Counted from the first letter of the stretch, positions 19,448 to 29,222 are shown. The stretch: 59,269 nt of DNA from Gammaproteobacteria bacterium (GCA_016191245.1 JACPOY010000023.1:1-59269), one strand, 5' to 3'. A program made the numbers and translations. The notes: generated by a model not told the origin, from the sequence alone.

Positions 19448-20989
19448 ATGGCAAAAAGCACCATCATATCTGATTCCTCAGAATGGACATATGATTTATT
19501 ACAAAAATACGATAAAGAAATTATGCGTATTGCAAACCTTTATCGTTTAGACACTTATCCCAATCAAATTGAAATTATTAACTCCGAGCAAATGTTAGAT
19601 GCCTATTCTTCCGTTGGTATGCCATTAGGATATAGTCATTGGTCCTTTGGTAAACAATTTATGAATGTAGAAAAAAGTTATAAACGTGGGTATATGGGAC
19701 TGGCTTATGAACTCGTTATTAATTCTAATCCCTGTATTTCTTATCTTATGGAAGAAAATACGCTAACTATGCAGGCACTTGTTATAGCGCATGCTTGTTA
19801 TGGACATAATTCATTTTTTAAAGGTAATTATTTATTTAAAACTTGGACAAGTCCAGACTCTATTATTGATTATCTCTTATTTGCCAGAAATTATGTTGCT
19901 GAATGCGAAGAGCAATATGGTATCGATGCTGTTGAAGAAATTCTAGATGCTTGCCATTCCTTAATGAATCATGGTGTTGATAGGTACAAAAGACCAAATA
20001 AAATATCTCTACAAGAAGAAAAGCTGCGTCAAGCAAACCGAACGGAATATTTGCAATCTATCGTCAATGAGTTATGGAGAACTATTCCTTCTTCAAAAGC
20101 AAAAGGAACTGCCGAGCAAGAAAAGCGCTTTCCTGAAGAACCTCAAGAAAATATTTTATATTTTGTTGAAAAACATGCTCCCCTATTAGAAAGTTGGCAA
20201 CGTGAACTTGTTAGAATTGTTCGTAAAATGGCACAATATTTTTACCCTCAAAGACAGACTAAAGTCATGAATGAAGGATGGGCAACCTTTTGGCACTATA
20301 CAATTATTAATCATATGTTTGATGAAGGGTTAGTCAACAATGATTTTATGATTGAATTTTTACATAATCATACCAATGTTATCTATCAACCTCCTTTTGA
20401 AAGTCAATATTATAATGGCCTGAATCCATATACTCTTGGTTTTATTATGTTTTGCGATATTCGACGTATTTGTGAAAATCCCACTGACGAAGACAGAAAA
20501 TGGTTTCCTGAAATTGCAGGCACTCATTGGGTAGACACTTTAGATTTTGCGATGAAAAATTTTAAAGATGAAAGCTTTATTGCGCAGTTTCTCTCGCCCA
20601 AAGTGATTCGCGATCTGAAACTTTTTAATATCCTAGATGATGATAATAAAGAAGATCTAGAAGTTCTTTCTATTCATAATGAAGAAGGTTACAAGCACAT
20701 TCGTCAAACGTTGAGTGAACATTATAATATTGGAAATCTCGAACCTGATATTCAAGTATATAATGTCGATATTCGAGGAGATCGTTCTCTTACTTTACGC
20801 TACACGATGCGTCATCGTCGTCCATTGGCTGAAAGCGCGCAAGAAGTCTTAAAACATCTCTATACTCTATGGGGCTTCCCTATCAAATTGGAAACTGTGG
20901 GGGATGATGGGCAAGTTCATTTGATCTACCAATGCCCTGCAAAAAAAGAAAGTGAAAAAGAAAAGGACACTGAAGCAAAATCCATTTAA
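19448..20989 (+). CDS. spoVR: SpoVR family protein (YcgB-like)
   Basis: This is the third member of the prkA-yeaH-spoVR unit. The 513 residues match the family, and landmarks are recognisable: MPLGYSHWSFGKQF near 60, HACYGHNSFFKGN near 117 and MNEGWATFWHYTI near 275. The conserved His and Glu residues suggest a metal site, but no reaction is established. AAAGGA precedes the ATG, and only 15 bases separate it from yeaH. The trio occurs widely in Gram-negatives that do not sporulate, so the SpoVR name does not mean sporulation here. The tail is Lys/Glu-rich. Confidence 0.95.
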   Translation: MAKSTIISDSSEWTYDLLQKYDKEIMRIANLYRLDTYPNQIEIINSEQMLDAYSSVGMPLGYSHWSFGKQFMNVEKSYKRGYMGLAYELVINSNPCISYLMEENTLTMQALVIAHACYGHNSFFKGNYLFKTWTSPDSIIDYLLFARNYVAECEEQYGIDAVEEILDACHSLMNHGVDRYKRPNKISLQEEKLRQANRTEYLQSIVNELWRTIPSSKAKGTAEQEKRFPEEPQENILYFVEKHAPLLESWQRELVRIVRKMAQYFYPQRQTKVMNEGWATFWHYTIINHMFDEGLVNNDFMIEFLHNHTNVIYQPPFESQYYNGLNPYTLGFIMFCDIRRICENPTDEDRKWFPEIAGTHWVDTLDFAMKNFKDESFIAQFLSPKVIRDLKLFNILDDDNKEDLEVLSIHNEEGYKHIRQTLSEHYNIGNLEPDIQVYNVDIRGDRSLTLRYTMRHRRPLAESAQEVLKHLYTLWGFPIKLETVGDDGQVHLIYQCPAKKESEKEKDTEAKSI

Positions 20990-21110
20990 TCGACCTTTTC
21001 CACCGCTAATCCCTTTTTAACATAGCAAACTAACATTTTATGTTGACTCAACAGTTATCACTCCGTAGAATCCAGATCCTCGTTGATCTTCATCAATATA
21101 AAGAAGTGCC

Positions 21111-22454
21111 ATGCTAGACGAAATTAAAAACATCCTATCTTTATACGTTCTTATTCCTTTGGTCGGTGTTGTAGGCCTAGCCCTCTCTATTCGCTTTGGC
21201 TTTGTGCAATGCACTCATATGACCAAAGCATGGAAATTTTTTATTGGCGATAGAGATCCCTCTGGCAAACGCTCAAGCTCATTTAGTGCTGTATCTGCTG
21301 TGCTGGGTGGCAATTTAGGCACAGGAAATATATCGGGTATTGCCGTGGCCTTAACGATGGGTGGACCTGGTGCTTTATTTTGGATGTGGGTCATGGCAAC
21401 TTTGGGGGCCATTTTAAAATTTGTAGGCTGCGCACTTGGCGTGCTCTATCGTCAAAAAGATGAAAAAGGTGAATATATCGGTGGGCCGATGTACTACCTT
21501 GCAAAAGGCTTGGGGCTAAAAGGAACGGCAAAAATATATTGTGTCTTAGCTATCCTTGCGGCGCTCACTGTGGGCAATCTTGTGCAAATGAATTCCTTGG
21601 CCCTTCCCTTTACCCAAGCAGGCGTCCCTCCCCTTGCTACAGGTTTGGTAATGAGTTTAATTGTCGCAGCAGTAATATTGGGCGGCTTGCATCGCTTCTC
21701 TGCTGTAGCTTCTTTTGTCGTTCCTTTTATGGCAGTAGGTTATATTGGTTCTTGCTTACTTATTGTTCTATTTAATCTAGACAAACTCTTTCCAGCAATT
21801 GATCTTATTTTCCATGCCGCTTTTTCCCCTATGGCATTAGGAGGGGGAGTCGCTGGATTTACGGTATTGCAAGGCATGAAAGTAGGATTTGATAGAGGGT
21901 TATTTGCCACTGATGTCGGTGTTGGGATTGATTCAATCATTCATTCTTCTGTTGAAAGCAAATCATCTCTAACCGAAACGGCATTAACGCAAGGTCTAAT
22001 AAGCACATTGTCACCTTTAATTGTCATGTTAGTGTGCACTTTAACGGGGCTCGTACTCATCATGACCGATACTTGGATTGGAACAGGATTAGAGAGTACC
22101 AATCTATGTATAGAAGCTTTCAGACGCGGCTTTGCTACCCACTTCGCAGGCCACATTATCACGGTAACATTATTTTTCTTTGCCTTTACAACCATACTCA
22201 CCTGGTCATTTTGTGCAGATAAAGCTATTGAATTTCTATTTTCAAGAAAGATGATCCGTCCTTTTCAATATTTATTTGTCGCTGTTATTCCACTTGGCGC
22301 TATTTTTCACGTCAAAGTAGTGTGGACAGTGGCTGATATTTTTATGAATCTGATGCTAGTGATTAACGTTATCGGGTTAATTGGTTTATATCGGCATGTC
22401 ACCTTGCTTTATAGTAATCCTGAAAGAAAAAGAGTTTACTTACAAAGTAACTAA
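21111..22454 (+). CDS. Alanine/glycine:cation symporter (AGCS family)
   Basis: This sodium-coupled amino-acid importer of the inner membrane takes up alanine or glycine. The 447 residues give about 10-11 hydrophobic helices. It has the family core GGNLGTGNISGIAVAL near 66, GPGALFWMWV, and EYIGGPMYYLAKGLG near 121. A possible reading frame upstream is not needed; the ATG at 21111 directly starts the conserved N-terminus. The gene is followed at once by a strong intrinsic terminator. Amino-acid import fits an organism feeding on amino acids. Confidence 0.93.
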   Translation: MLDEIKNILSLYVLIPLVGVVGLALSIRFGFVQCTHMTKAWKFFIGDRDPSGKRSSSFSAVSAVLGGNLGTGNISGIAVALTMGGPGALFWMWVMATLGAILKFVGCALGVLYRQKDEKGEYIGGPMYYLAKGLGLKGTAKIYCVLAILAALTVGNLVQMNSLALPFTQAGVPPLATGLVMSLIVAAVILGGLHRFSAVASFVVPFMAVGYIGSCLLIVLFNLDKLFPAIDLIFHAAFSPMALGGGVAGFTVLQGMKVGFDRGLFATDVGVGIDSIIHSSVESKSSLTETALTQGLISTLSPLIVMLVCTLTGLVLIMTDTWIGTGLESTNLCIEAFRRGFATHFAGHIITVTLFFFAFTTILTWSFCADKAIEFLFSRKMIRPFQYLFVAVIPLGAIFHVKVVWTVADIFMNLMLVINVIGLIGLYRHVTLLYSNPERKRVYLQSN

Positions 22455-22455
22455 G

Positions 22456-22496
22456 AAAAAGGCATGATTTCCTTTTAGGTAATCATGCCTTTTTTT
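22456..22496. terminator. Bidirectional intrinsic terminator
   Basis: A 14-base stem (AAAAAGGCATGATT at 22456-22469, with AATCATGCCTTTTT at 22481-22494) has an 11-base loop and is flanked by a T-run on both strands. It sits between the convergent symporter gene and the small gene at 22498, and would terminate both. Confidence 0.9.
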
Positions 22497-22497
22497 A

Positions 22498-22794
22498 TTA
22501 TCTAAATTTCTTAATAGCTCGTTGATGATGGCTATTAAAACTATCGAATTTTTGACAATCTTCTATTCGAGCAGCAGCAGGTTGTGAAGCAACTTCTGTT
22601 ACTACAGGTGCCTGGCTTGTTTGATATTTTGCCGGTTTATAAGCTTTTTGTTTTTCGTGCTTAGATTGGCCTCTTTGTTTTGCTAATTGATATTCTTGAT
22701 AGGGTGAATAACTTTTTTCTGAGCTATGTGCAAGTTCTGCCCAAGATTCAGCGACTAAAGTTGCTTCATCAACAACTGGACCTTTTTTACTCAT
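22498..22794 (-). CDS. Small basic hypothetical protein
   Basis: This is a 98-residue polar protein rich in Lys, Gln, Ala and Ser that I cannot assign. Residues 1-35 (MSKKGPVVDEATLVAESW) may form a helix; the rest looks disordered, and the last 15 residues are His/Lys/Arg-rich. A strong AGGAG site 9 bases before the ATG and the shared terminator at its 3' end support a real gene. It could be a small nucleic-acid-binding or secreted protein; nothing decides. Confidence 0.7.
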   Translation of the reverse strand: MSKKGPVVDEATLVAESWAELAHSSEKSYSPYQEYQLAKQRGQSKHEKQKAYKPAKYQTSQAPVVTEVASQPAAARIEDCQKFDSFNSHHQRAIKKFR

Positions 22795-22894
22795 TTATAA
22801 TTTCTCCTCTTTCTAACTGATTTTGAAAAGCCCGCTATCATAATAATTTATTAAATAATGTGCAAGTACTCTAAAAAAGAAAGGGGAGAAAGAA

Positions 22895-23713
22895 TTATTG
22901 TTCCAAAGCAATGACATAGCCACTATGTTTGCGCATATTAATGACACCAATATCAAAAATCAGATATTGGCCTTTGATGCCTAGCAATGTCCCTTCGATG
23001 AGATCGGTTTTATCAAAAGAAAGAGAAGTGATCTTTTTGGGATATTCTAAGACGGGAAATTCAAATTGATATAAAGATGCATTCATAGGAATGATAGCAT
23101 TAGCACCAAATTGATCAATAACACTTGCTAAAGCATTATCAACATTAGACAAAATTTTGTCACGTTCAGCAAACAAATCAATCGATTCATCATGACCTGT
23201 TAGCATTTTCCGCCAATTCGTTTTGTCAGAAAACGTTTTTGCCATGATAACTTCAACAAAACCAGAAACGCGACGTGTTGGTACTTCAAATATTGGTAAA
23301 GCTGTGATGGCGCCTTGATCTATCCATCGAGTGGGTACTTGCGTTTTGCGTGTAATACCTACTTTTACACCTGAAGCATTGGAAAGATATACCACATGGG
23401 AACTCATGCATTGCTTTTGACCCCATTCAGGGTCGCGGCACGTTCCTTCATGAAAATGACAACGTTCAGGCTTTACTATACAAAAGTCACATTGCGCTAA
23501 GCTTTGGGTACAAGGGAAACAATACCCATCTTGATAGCTTTTTTTTATCGTACGTTGACAAGCGACACAATTAATTTGATGTGTGAATTGCAGTTTAAGT
23601 GTTTCACCAAGAAAGGGATTCAGTGGGATTAATTCATTACCTACAGGTAGCGCATAAGAAACAGGTGTAGTTGCTTCTACCACCATTTTTGAAATGCTAC
23701 CAACTTTCTTCAC
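22895..23713 (-). CDS. DUF2797 family protein
   Basis: The protein has 272 residues with the family's Cys-rich middle: CVACQRTIKKSY near 55, CFPCTQ, CDFCIVKPERCHFHEGTC and WGQKQC. This is probably one or two zinc sites. It is followed by HVVYLSNASGVKVGITRK, which resembles a GIY-YIG-like strand pattern, and RWIDQGA. Function is unknown. The start is GTG at 23713, preceded by AAGGTGG at a suitable distance; the first ATG in frame (M10) has no such site. It lies 37 bases downstream of the diguanylate cyclase gene on the same strand and may share its transcript. Confidence 0.85.
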   Translation of the reverse strand: MKKVGSISKMVVEATTPVSYALPVGNELIPLNPFLGETLKLQFTHQINCVACQRTIKKSYQDGYCFPCTQSLAQCDFCIVKPERCHFHEGTCRDPEWGQKQCMSSHVVYLSNASGVKVGITRKTQVPTRWIDQGAITALPIFEVPTRRVSGFVEVIMAKTFSDKTNWRKMLTGHDESIDLFAERDKILSNVDNALASVIDQFGANAIIPMNASLYQFEFPVLEYPKKITSLSFDKTDLIEGTLLGIKGQYLIFDIGVINMRKHSGYVIALEQ

Positions 23714-23750
23714 ACCTACCCACCTTTTCTAAACAGTGGGTAGAGTATAA

Positions 23751-24800
23751 TTAAACTGATCCGGAAGCGCCAGTATTGGGGATACGACGTTGGTGTTTTT
23801 TAAATTTCAAAATGTTTTCTGAAACTTTATCATCTACCAGCATTTTTGCGCCCATCACACCGTTTCTACCCATTTCTTTTGCTTCATATAAAGCTGAATC
23901 GGCGGCGGCAACAAGCGCTTCGCTAGCAAATTCTGAATCAATTTTAGAACAAGCAACACCAATACTGATGGTGACTATCCCTAATGGGGCTCTTTTATTT
24001 TGGATCTGTAATGCTTCAACACCCATTCGTAATCTATCCGCAACATGCATTCCGCCTGCAAAAGGGGTATCAGCCAATAAAATGGCGAATTCTTCACCGC
24101 CATATCTTGCAACAAAATCTGTCGCACGATGAATGCCTTGTTTCAGTACTTGAGATACTTGCTGTAAGCAATAATCGCCTGCTTGGTGTCCATAGGTATC
24201 ATTAAAAGATTTAAAATTATCGACATCAATCATCAATAAACAAACAGGTTCATTGTCACGAATAGCAGTGCGACAATCTCTAGATAATGTTTCTTCAAAA
24301 GCACGTCTATTTCCCAAACGTGTTAAGGGATCTTTTAATGACAACTCAGAAAGCAATTGATTAGAATTTAACAATTTTTCATTCACTTCTCTTAATTGTT
24401 TTCCAAAATCGATTAAATTTTCACGCATTGCGGCAAGACGACGCATGGCATGAATTTTAGCCCTGAGCACAGCCGCTGAAACGGGTTTAGTGAGGTAATC
24501 ATCAGCTCCTGCTTCAATCCCCTTGACGATGCTGTCGTCATCGATATAACTACTAACGAATATAATGGGTGTCCATTGGGAGAAATCATAACAGGACTGT
24601 CTAATTGCGCGGGTGGCATCATATCCATCCATTCCTGGCATTTCAACATCAATAAGAACGAGATCTGGTTCATGCTTAGCAAACATCTCTATTGCTTGCT
24701 GGCCATTATCTGCGTAAATAGCCTTATGACCCATTTGTTGAAGATGTCCACCGATAATTTGACGATTGATAACTGAATCATCACAAACTAGTATTTTCAT
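23751..24800 (-). CDS. Response regulator with GGDEF diguanylate cyclase output
   Basis: The protein is predicted to make cyclic di-GMP in response to phosphorylation. The N-terminal receiver domain (1-120) has acidic residues D7/D8 and phosphoacceptor D51 in LIDVEMPGMDG, plus the switch Lys in LTKPVSAA. A short coiled linker follows. The GGDEF domain (about 155-325) has an active-site GGEEF in RYGGEEFAIL and an RxxD inhibitory site (RATD) five residues upstream, so it should be both active and product-inhibited. The layout is that of a single-receiver WspR/PleD-like enzyme. No histidine kinase gene is adjacent, so its partner is encoded elsewhere. Confidence 0.95.
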   Translation of the reverse strand: MKILVCDDSVINRQIIGGHLQQMGHKAIYADNGQQAIEMFAKHEPDLVLIDVEMPGMDGYDATRAIRQSCYDFSQWTPIIFVSSYIDDDSIVKGIEAGADDYLTKPVSAAVLRAKIHAMRRLAAMRENLIDFGKQLREVNEKLLNSNQLLSELSLKDPLTRLGNRRAFEETLSRDCRTAIRDNEPVCLLMIDVDNFKSFNDTYGHQAGDYCLQQVSQVLKQGIHRATDFVARYGGEEFAILLADTPFAGGMHVADRLRMGVEALQIQNKRAPLGIVTISIGVACSKIDSEFASEALVAAADSALYEAKEMGRNGVMGAKMLVDDKVSENILKFKKHQRRIPNTGASGSV

Positions 24801-24930
24801 ATTTTTTCTTCACTTTAGGGAATATGTTTTAGCGCTTATATTTTATCCAGCAATAGTCTTTATATCTATTATTCAAAGCATAGATCATAAGGTCTCTTTA
24901 TGGTATGAGGTGTGCTGATACACGAAATTA

Positions 24931-26727
24931 TTAAAATAATTTCTTTTTTACATAATCACCAGGAGCATCTTGAATGACATCTAAGCTACCCTCTCCCGGG
25001 ATCCTTGCTTTAACTTTTACGCCTGAATTTTTGCTTAGCCATTCATCCCAGTGCGGCCACCAAGATCCTTCTTGAAGTATTGCACTTTTATACCATTTTT
25101 CTGAAGTATTGAATTTTTTAGCATCATCATTACAATACCGATATGTATATTTATGGCTTGAAGGAGGATTAACGATTCCCGCAATATGGCCTGATCCCCC
25201 TAATACAAATGTGACTGGCCCTTGCAAGCACTGTGCACCAATATAAATGGATTCCCAAGGTGCAATATGATCTTGCTCAGTTGATAGAAAATAGCATGGC
25301 GTTTTGACGCTACTCAAATCAAGCTTTACGCCATTTAATGATAAAGAATTCTTATGTGCAAGACGATTTTCCAGATACATATTACGTAAATAATAACTCA
25401 TCATTTTATGAGGTAAATTACTAGAATCACAATTCCAATATAACAAATCAAATGCAAAAGGATCTTTTCCACAAAGATAATTGTTAATGTAATATGGCCA
25501 AAACAATTCATTTGCTCTTAAAAGATTAAAAACCGTCATTAATGCACGACCATCAAGGAACCCTTGAGCTTCCATTTTCTTCTCTAAAGAAGCAATCTGG
25601 TTTTCATCAATGAAAACTTCCATCTCTCCTGGATCATTAAAATCAATCAAAGAGGCAAGAAATGTGGCACTTGCAATCCGTTTATCATTTTTTGATTTCA
25701 TATATGCTAATGCACTTGCCAACATTGTTCCTGCTATACAAAATCCAAGGACATTCATTGTTTTTTCTTGGGTCGCCTCTTCTATTGCATCAAGTGCGGC
25801 TAATAATCCATCATTAACGTAATTTTCAAATGTTACATCATTATAACTTTGATCTGGATTCACCCAAGAAATCATAAAAACAGTGTATCCTTGCTCCACT
25901 ATCCATTTCACAAATGAATTATTTTCTCTTAAATCTAAGATATAATATTTATTTATCCAAGGCGGAATTAACAAAATTGGACGCTGATATACTTCTTTCG
26001 TGACAGGACTATATTGAATCAATTGCATCATTCTATTTTGGAAAACAACTTTACCAGCAGTTGTAGCAATATTCTTTCCTATTTCAAAAGCAGACATATC
26101 AGTCATTTTGAGATGCCACTGTCCTTTTCCTTGAACAATATCATCATAAAAATGCATCATGCCATGCATAACGCTTTCACTTTTTGTGTTGATAAATTGT
26201 CGTAAGACATCAGGATTTGAAAATGCAAAATTGGTGGGAGCTATAGCATCAAGATATTGCCTGGTAAAAAAAGAAATTTGCCTTGCAATTTTTGGATCTG
26301 CACTGCTATTTTCTTCGATAAATTGCAAACAATGGTGAACAAATATGAGATAAGTTTGTTGAAGAAAATAAAAATACGGCTGTTCATTCCATTCGTTAGC
26401 TTTAAAACGTTTATCATTTTTTTGCGGTTTAATAATAGGTTCTGCGGCTTTACCTAAAAGCATTGATTGCATATTTTCGCATAATTGATAATAATCCTTG
26501 AAAAAATCCTTTTGCGAATTCAAAACAGTATCACGCCTAGATGTTAGTTCTCTAAACCAATGTTGATAGATATGCCCCACATTAAACATATCTTGCCAAG
26601 ATGTATGCGGGACTTTATTGTGTTCGTTTGTCATTAGACAGGCTTGAAAATACGTTTTTATGAGTTCCATTGAACTCTTGTTAAAATCTTCTAGAGTATG
26701 TTTCGATGGATCTTGCGAACGACTCAT
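24931..26727 (-). CDS. phaC: Class I poly(3-hydroxyalkanoate) synthase
   Basis: PhaC polymerises hydroxyacyl-CoA into storage polyester granules in the cytoplasm. The 598 residues match class I. The lipase-like box is GFCIAGTML with the nucleophile Cys at 330. The Asp is in STEQDHIAPWES and the His in LGGSGHIAGIVNPPSSHKY, all in the usual order. The N-terminal 180 residues are the variable domain. No phaA, phaB or phasin gene is adjacent. In Legionella-like organisms PHB serves as a reserve in the transmissive phase. The gene is divergent from the Tus-like gene, with 55 bases between the starts. Confidence 0.95.
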   Translation of the reverse strand: MSRSQDPSKHTLEDFNKSSMELIKTYFQACLMTNEHNKVPHTSWQDMFNVGHIYQHWFRELTSRRDTVLNSQKDFFKDYYQLCENMQSMLLGKAAEPIIKPQKNDKRFKANEWNEQPYFYFLQQTYLIFVHHCLQFIEENSSADPKIARQISFFTRQYLDAIAPTNFAFSNPDVLRQFINTKSESVMHGMMHFYDDIVQGKGQWHLKMTDMSAFEIGKNIATTAGKVVFQNRMMQLIQYSPVTKEVYQRPILLIPPWINKYYILDLRENNSFVKWIVEQGYTVFMISWVNPDQSYNDVTFENYVNDGLLAALDAIEEATQEKTMNVLGFCIAGTMLASALAYMKSKNDKRIASATFLASLIDFNDPGEMEVFIDENQIASLEKKMEAQGFLDGRALMTVFNLLRANELFWPYYINNYLCGKDPFAFDLLYWNCDSSNLPHKMMSYYLRNMYLENRLAHKNSLSLNGVKLDLSSVKTPCYFLSTEQDHIAPWESIYIGAQCLQGPVTFVLGGSGHIAGIVNPPSSHKYTYRYCNDDAKKFNTSEKWYKSAILQEGSWWPHWDEWLSKNSGVKVKARIPGEGSLDVIQDAPGDYVKKKLF

Positions 26728-26782
26728 GTTGCTCTTATTTTCCTTTGTCTAATGATGCATTTTCCATTGGGAGCTTATTGCA

Positions 26783-27682
26783 GTGGTAGAAACAGAACTG
26801 CGTATAGAAGTATTAGAAGCATTTTCGTTGCTTACCCAAGCAACCATTTCTTTGTGCGACGCAATAAAAAAAGATTCTGATCTTATCGCTTGGGTGCACG
26901 ATTCAAATATGACACCCACACTTATTAATCTTCATAACAATCCTAGAGAGAAAGCCTGTTCTATTTTCAGCCAATTGCAATATACCGATAACCAAGCTCC
27001 TCGTGAGATTATTGTTTGCCCAGGTTTCGTAGGAGCTTCTGATCATACTTTAAAACTAGCAACTTCACTCAACGAGTGCAAAGCAAGATTTAAAAAAAGT
27101 GTGATTGCATTAAAATCAGATAAAAATACATTGTTAACAGAGTCACTTTCCGAAAAAATGAACAGCATTTTATTGCGGTGCTTTAGTACATCTTTGACAT
27201 TAAAAACAGCAGGACTTGCTCGTTTACATTTAAAACAATGTTATCGCAAAATTCCAATTCTCATGCACCCTCCACAAAAAATTAGCTGGACTTGGGCACA
27301 TACACGTTCTATTAAAAAGATATCCCTATCCAAAGCTCAAGAATTGTTACTAAAAAAAGGGACCGATACCGGGATACAAATTCAGTTAGAAAAGCTGAAT
27401 AAATTATCTGAAAATGAAAAACTCGCTATTGTACAAGAACTTGCGCCTCATCTTCGCGCCAATATTGTTTTTTCAAAAGATAACAAAATTCAGCGTTGCA
27501 TGATAAAAGGACCTATCCCCATTCTTTTTCCATGTGCAATACAAACTCCTTACCCCCAATTTCAGCCTCCTACGCAAAAGCAAGGACGCGATCAAAACCG
27601 TTCAATACGAAGTGATGTCAAATTAGATCCTGTCCCCTATCTACCAGCGATACGGGCTCATAGATATGTTTTAAGTGAATGA
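26783..27682 (+). CDS. tus: Tus-like DNA replication terminus-binding protein
   Basis: The 299-residue product aligns along its length with E. coli Tus (309 aa), which binds Ter sites and stops replication forks from one side. Matching blocks are IIVCPGFVGASDHT with the Tus LPGVLCYQVDN segment, and CYRKIPILMHPP..WTWAHTRSIKKI with its YRTLTVLHDP..GWANKHIIKNL segment. The last 70 residues also match (a LFPCAIQ / PLIALIN-like strand, then the terminal AIRAHRYVLSE against PRLHLYVAD). The Tyr equivalent to Y156 is kept. By my hand alignment the position of the fork-lock residue His144 is Thr or a neighbour, not His. The start is GTG at 26783 with TTGGGAG nine bases upstream. The identification comes from remembered sequence; identity is low but spread over the whole chain. 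Confidence 0.72.
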   Translation: MVETELRIEVLEAFSLLTQATISLCDAIKKDSDLIAWVHDSNMTPTLINLHNNPREKACSIFSQLQYTDNQAPREIIVCPGFVGASDHTLKLATSLNECKARFKKSVIALKSDKNTLLTESLSEKMNSILLRCFSTSLTLKTAGLARLHLKQCYRKIPILMHPPQKISWTWAHTRSIKKISLSKAQELLLKKGTDTGIQIQLEKLNKLSENEKLAIVQELAPHLRANIVFSKDNKIQRCMIKGPIPILFPCAIQTPYPQFQPPTQKQGRDQNRSIRSDVKLDPVPYLPAIRAHRYVLSE

Positions 27683-27713
27683 TCGATTGCATAAAATTAA
27701 ACTGGCAAGAATG

Positions 27714-29222
27714 TTAAAGAGTTCTTGTCGATTTAACATTCACAAATGATTTAGCTTGTTTAGCCGATTCTGTATGAGGAAAAGTCTCAATCAGCCATAC
27801 CAACAATCTATCTCCTTGCACTTTATCATTTTTCATCAAATAAGAACGAGCTAATAATAATTGCTCTCTTGCTAATACTTCAGATAATTGATCTTCGTTA
27901 TTGTGTTTAATAAGCACTTTCAAAATCTTTTCAGCGTCATCATAGTAGCCAGCCTTCCTAAACCGTTGCAATAAACCAATAAAAATTTCAATATCAAAAC
28001 GAATCGTTGGTTGTGCACGACGTAGATAGTTTTTAAATACCAAATTAATCATTGCAACAGTTGAACGAGACGAATCTTTAATTGAAAATATTTTTTGAAC
28101 AATATCATGATATTCTTCACTACCAGGATTAGTTTTGACAATATTAAATAGCTGAAAATGAATTTCTTTATTCGTAGGATATTCATCTAATAATTGATAA
28201 AGAATATTCTTTGCTGAACTATAATTTAAAAGCGAAATTTCACTTATTGCTTCGGCAAGCCTTGCTTGAATATCTGTTGTTTTTTGAACTGTCGTAGTTT
28301 TTGTTTCATGATTAATAAATAACATTTTATTAATCAATATCGCTAATAACAAACCAGTTAGAAACGCAAAACCTTGGGAAATTAACATTACTGTATCAAA
28401 CGAAGTAAAGCGTAAAATAATAAACTGAGATACTAGCCACAAGATAAGAACATATACACTAGATGCCTCAAAAGAAGTAATATGACGAAAATTAAAAATG
28501 TAAAACTTAATTGATTTACCTTTGGTAAAAACAAGCATCATTGCTAATAAACCAGCAACACCGCCACTGGCACCTGATAATGGTATCAAACTATATGGAG
28601 CCAACAAACAGTATATTGATACCATTGAAATACCGCACAGACAATAACTGAGAAAAAATCTAAATATGCCAGTTTTCGATTCAACAATTGAGCCAATCGC
28701 AATCAAAAATAACAGGTTTATAAGTAATTGAAAAATATTTGGTTGTACAAAAAGATTAGTTATCGCCGATAACAAAGAAGGAGTCGCTGTTTTAAATCCA
28801 TACTGTTGAAAGGTTTCTTTATCAGCCAAATTTAAATATGCACGTCTTTTTTCTTGCCAATTCAAATAAGCCAATGTACTGGGTGATAAACATTTATCAC
28901 TACTTAAGCATGCCTGAAAAAATGGATCTTGCCTTTGCATCCAATACAATTCAAGTTTCGTTATTTTACCATTTGTTATATTCTCAAGTGTACGAAAATA
29001 CAAATCCTCTCGAATATGTTTGCGAACAAATTTGACATAAAGTGGGAACTCAGTTTTATCTAATTCGGATTGAAAATAAAATTTAACAGCTTCATTTTTG
29101 TACTTATCATCTTCCAATTGAACAGTAAAAAATACTAAGAGATAAATGACTGAAAGCAATAGCAGGCCGAAAGGAAAATTTTCCCATCCTGGTTTTACTT
29201 TTGTTGCGAAAGCAATCGTCAT
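27714..29222 (-). CDS. Rhomboid-like membrane protein with altered catalytic site and TPR-like tail
   Basis: The 502-residue protein starts with one membrane helix (18-35) and a soluble loop (36-145). It continues with a six-helix rhomboid region (about 150-300) and a helical C-terminal region of TPR-like repeats (about 310-495). The rhomboid Ser motif GASGG is present with S219. However, the residue equivalent to GlpG His150 is Gln (Q165 in FQLLIN, with the following Asn kept), and the catalytic His254 position is also Gln (Q283 in SQGFAFLTG). By this reading it lacks the Ser-His dyad and may be a non-proteolytic pseudo-rhomboid that binds or holds membrane proteins. The assignment is from motif spacing only. 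Confidence 0.8.
   Translation of the reverse strand: MTIAFATKVKPGWENFPFGLLLLSVIYLLVFFTVQLEDDKYKNEAVKFYFQSELDKTEFPLYVKFVRKHIREDLYFRTLENITNGKITKLELYWMQRQDPFFQACLSSDKCLSPSTLAYLNWQEKRRAYLNLADKETFQQYGFKTATPSLLSAITNLFVQPNIFQLLINLLFLIAIGSIVESKTGIFRFFLSYCLCGISMVSIYCLLAPYSLIPLSGASGGVAGLLAMMLVFTKGKSIKFYIFNFRHITSFEASSVYVLILWLVSQFIILRFTSFDTVMLISQGFAFLTGLLLAILINKMLFINHETKTTTVQKTTDIQARLAEAISEISLLNYSSAKNILYQLLDEYPTNKEIHFQLFNIVKTNPGSEEYHDIVQKIFSIKDSSRSTVAMINLVFKNYLRRAQPTIRFDIEIFIGLLQRFRKAGYYDDAEKILKVLIKHNNEDQLSEVLAREQLLLARSYLMKNDKVQGDRLLVWLIETFPHTESAKQAKSFVNVKSTRTL

Noticed and set aside
19448..20989. SpoVR/PrkA names as evidence of sporulation
   Set aside because: The trio is widespread in non-sporulating Gram-negatives and no other sporulation gene is present.
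26727..26760. Ter-like site (CATGTTGCTCTTATT) between phaC and the Tus-like gene
   Set aside because: Only the ATGTTG core and a few later bases match the E. coli Ter consensus; the match is not better than chance in AT-rich DNA.
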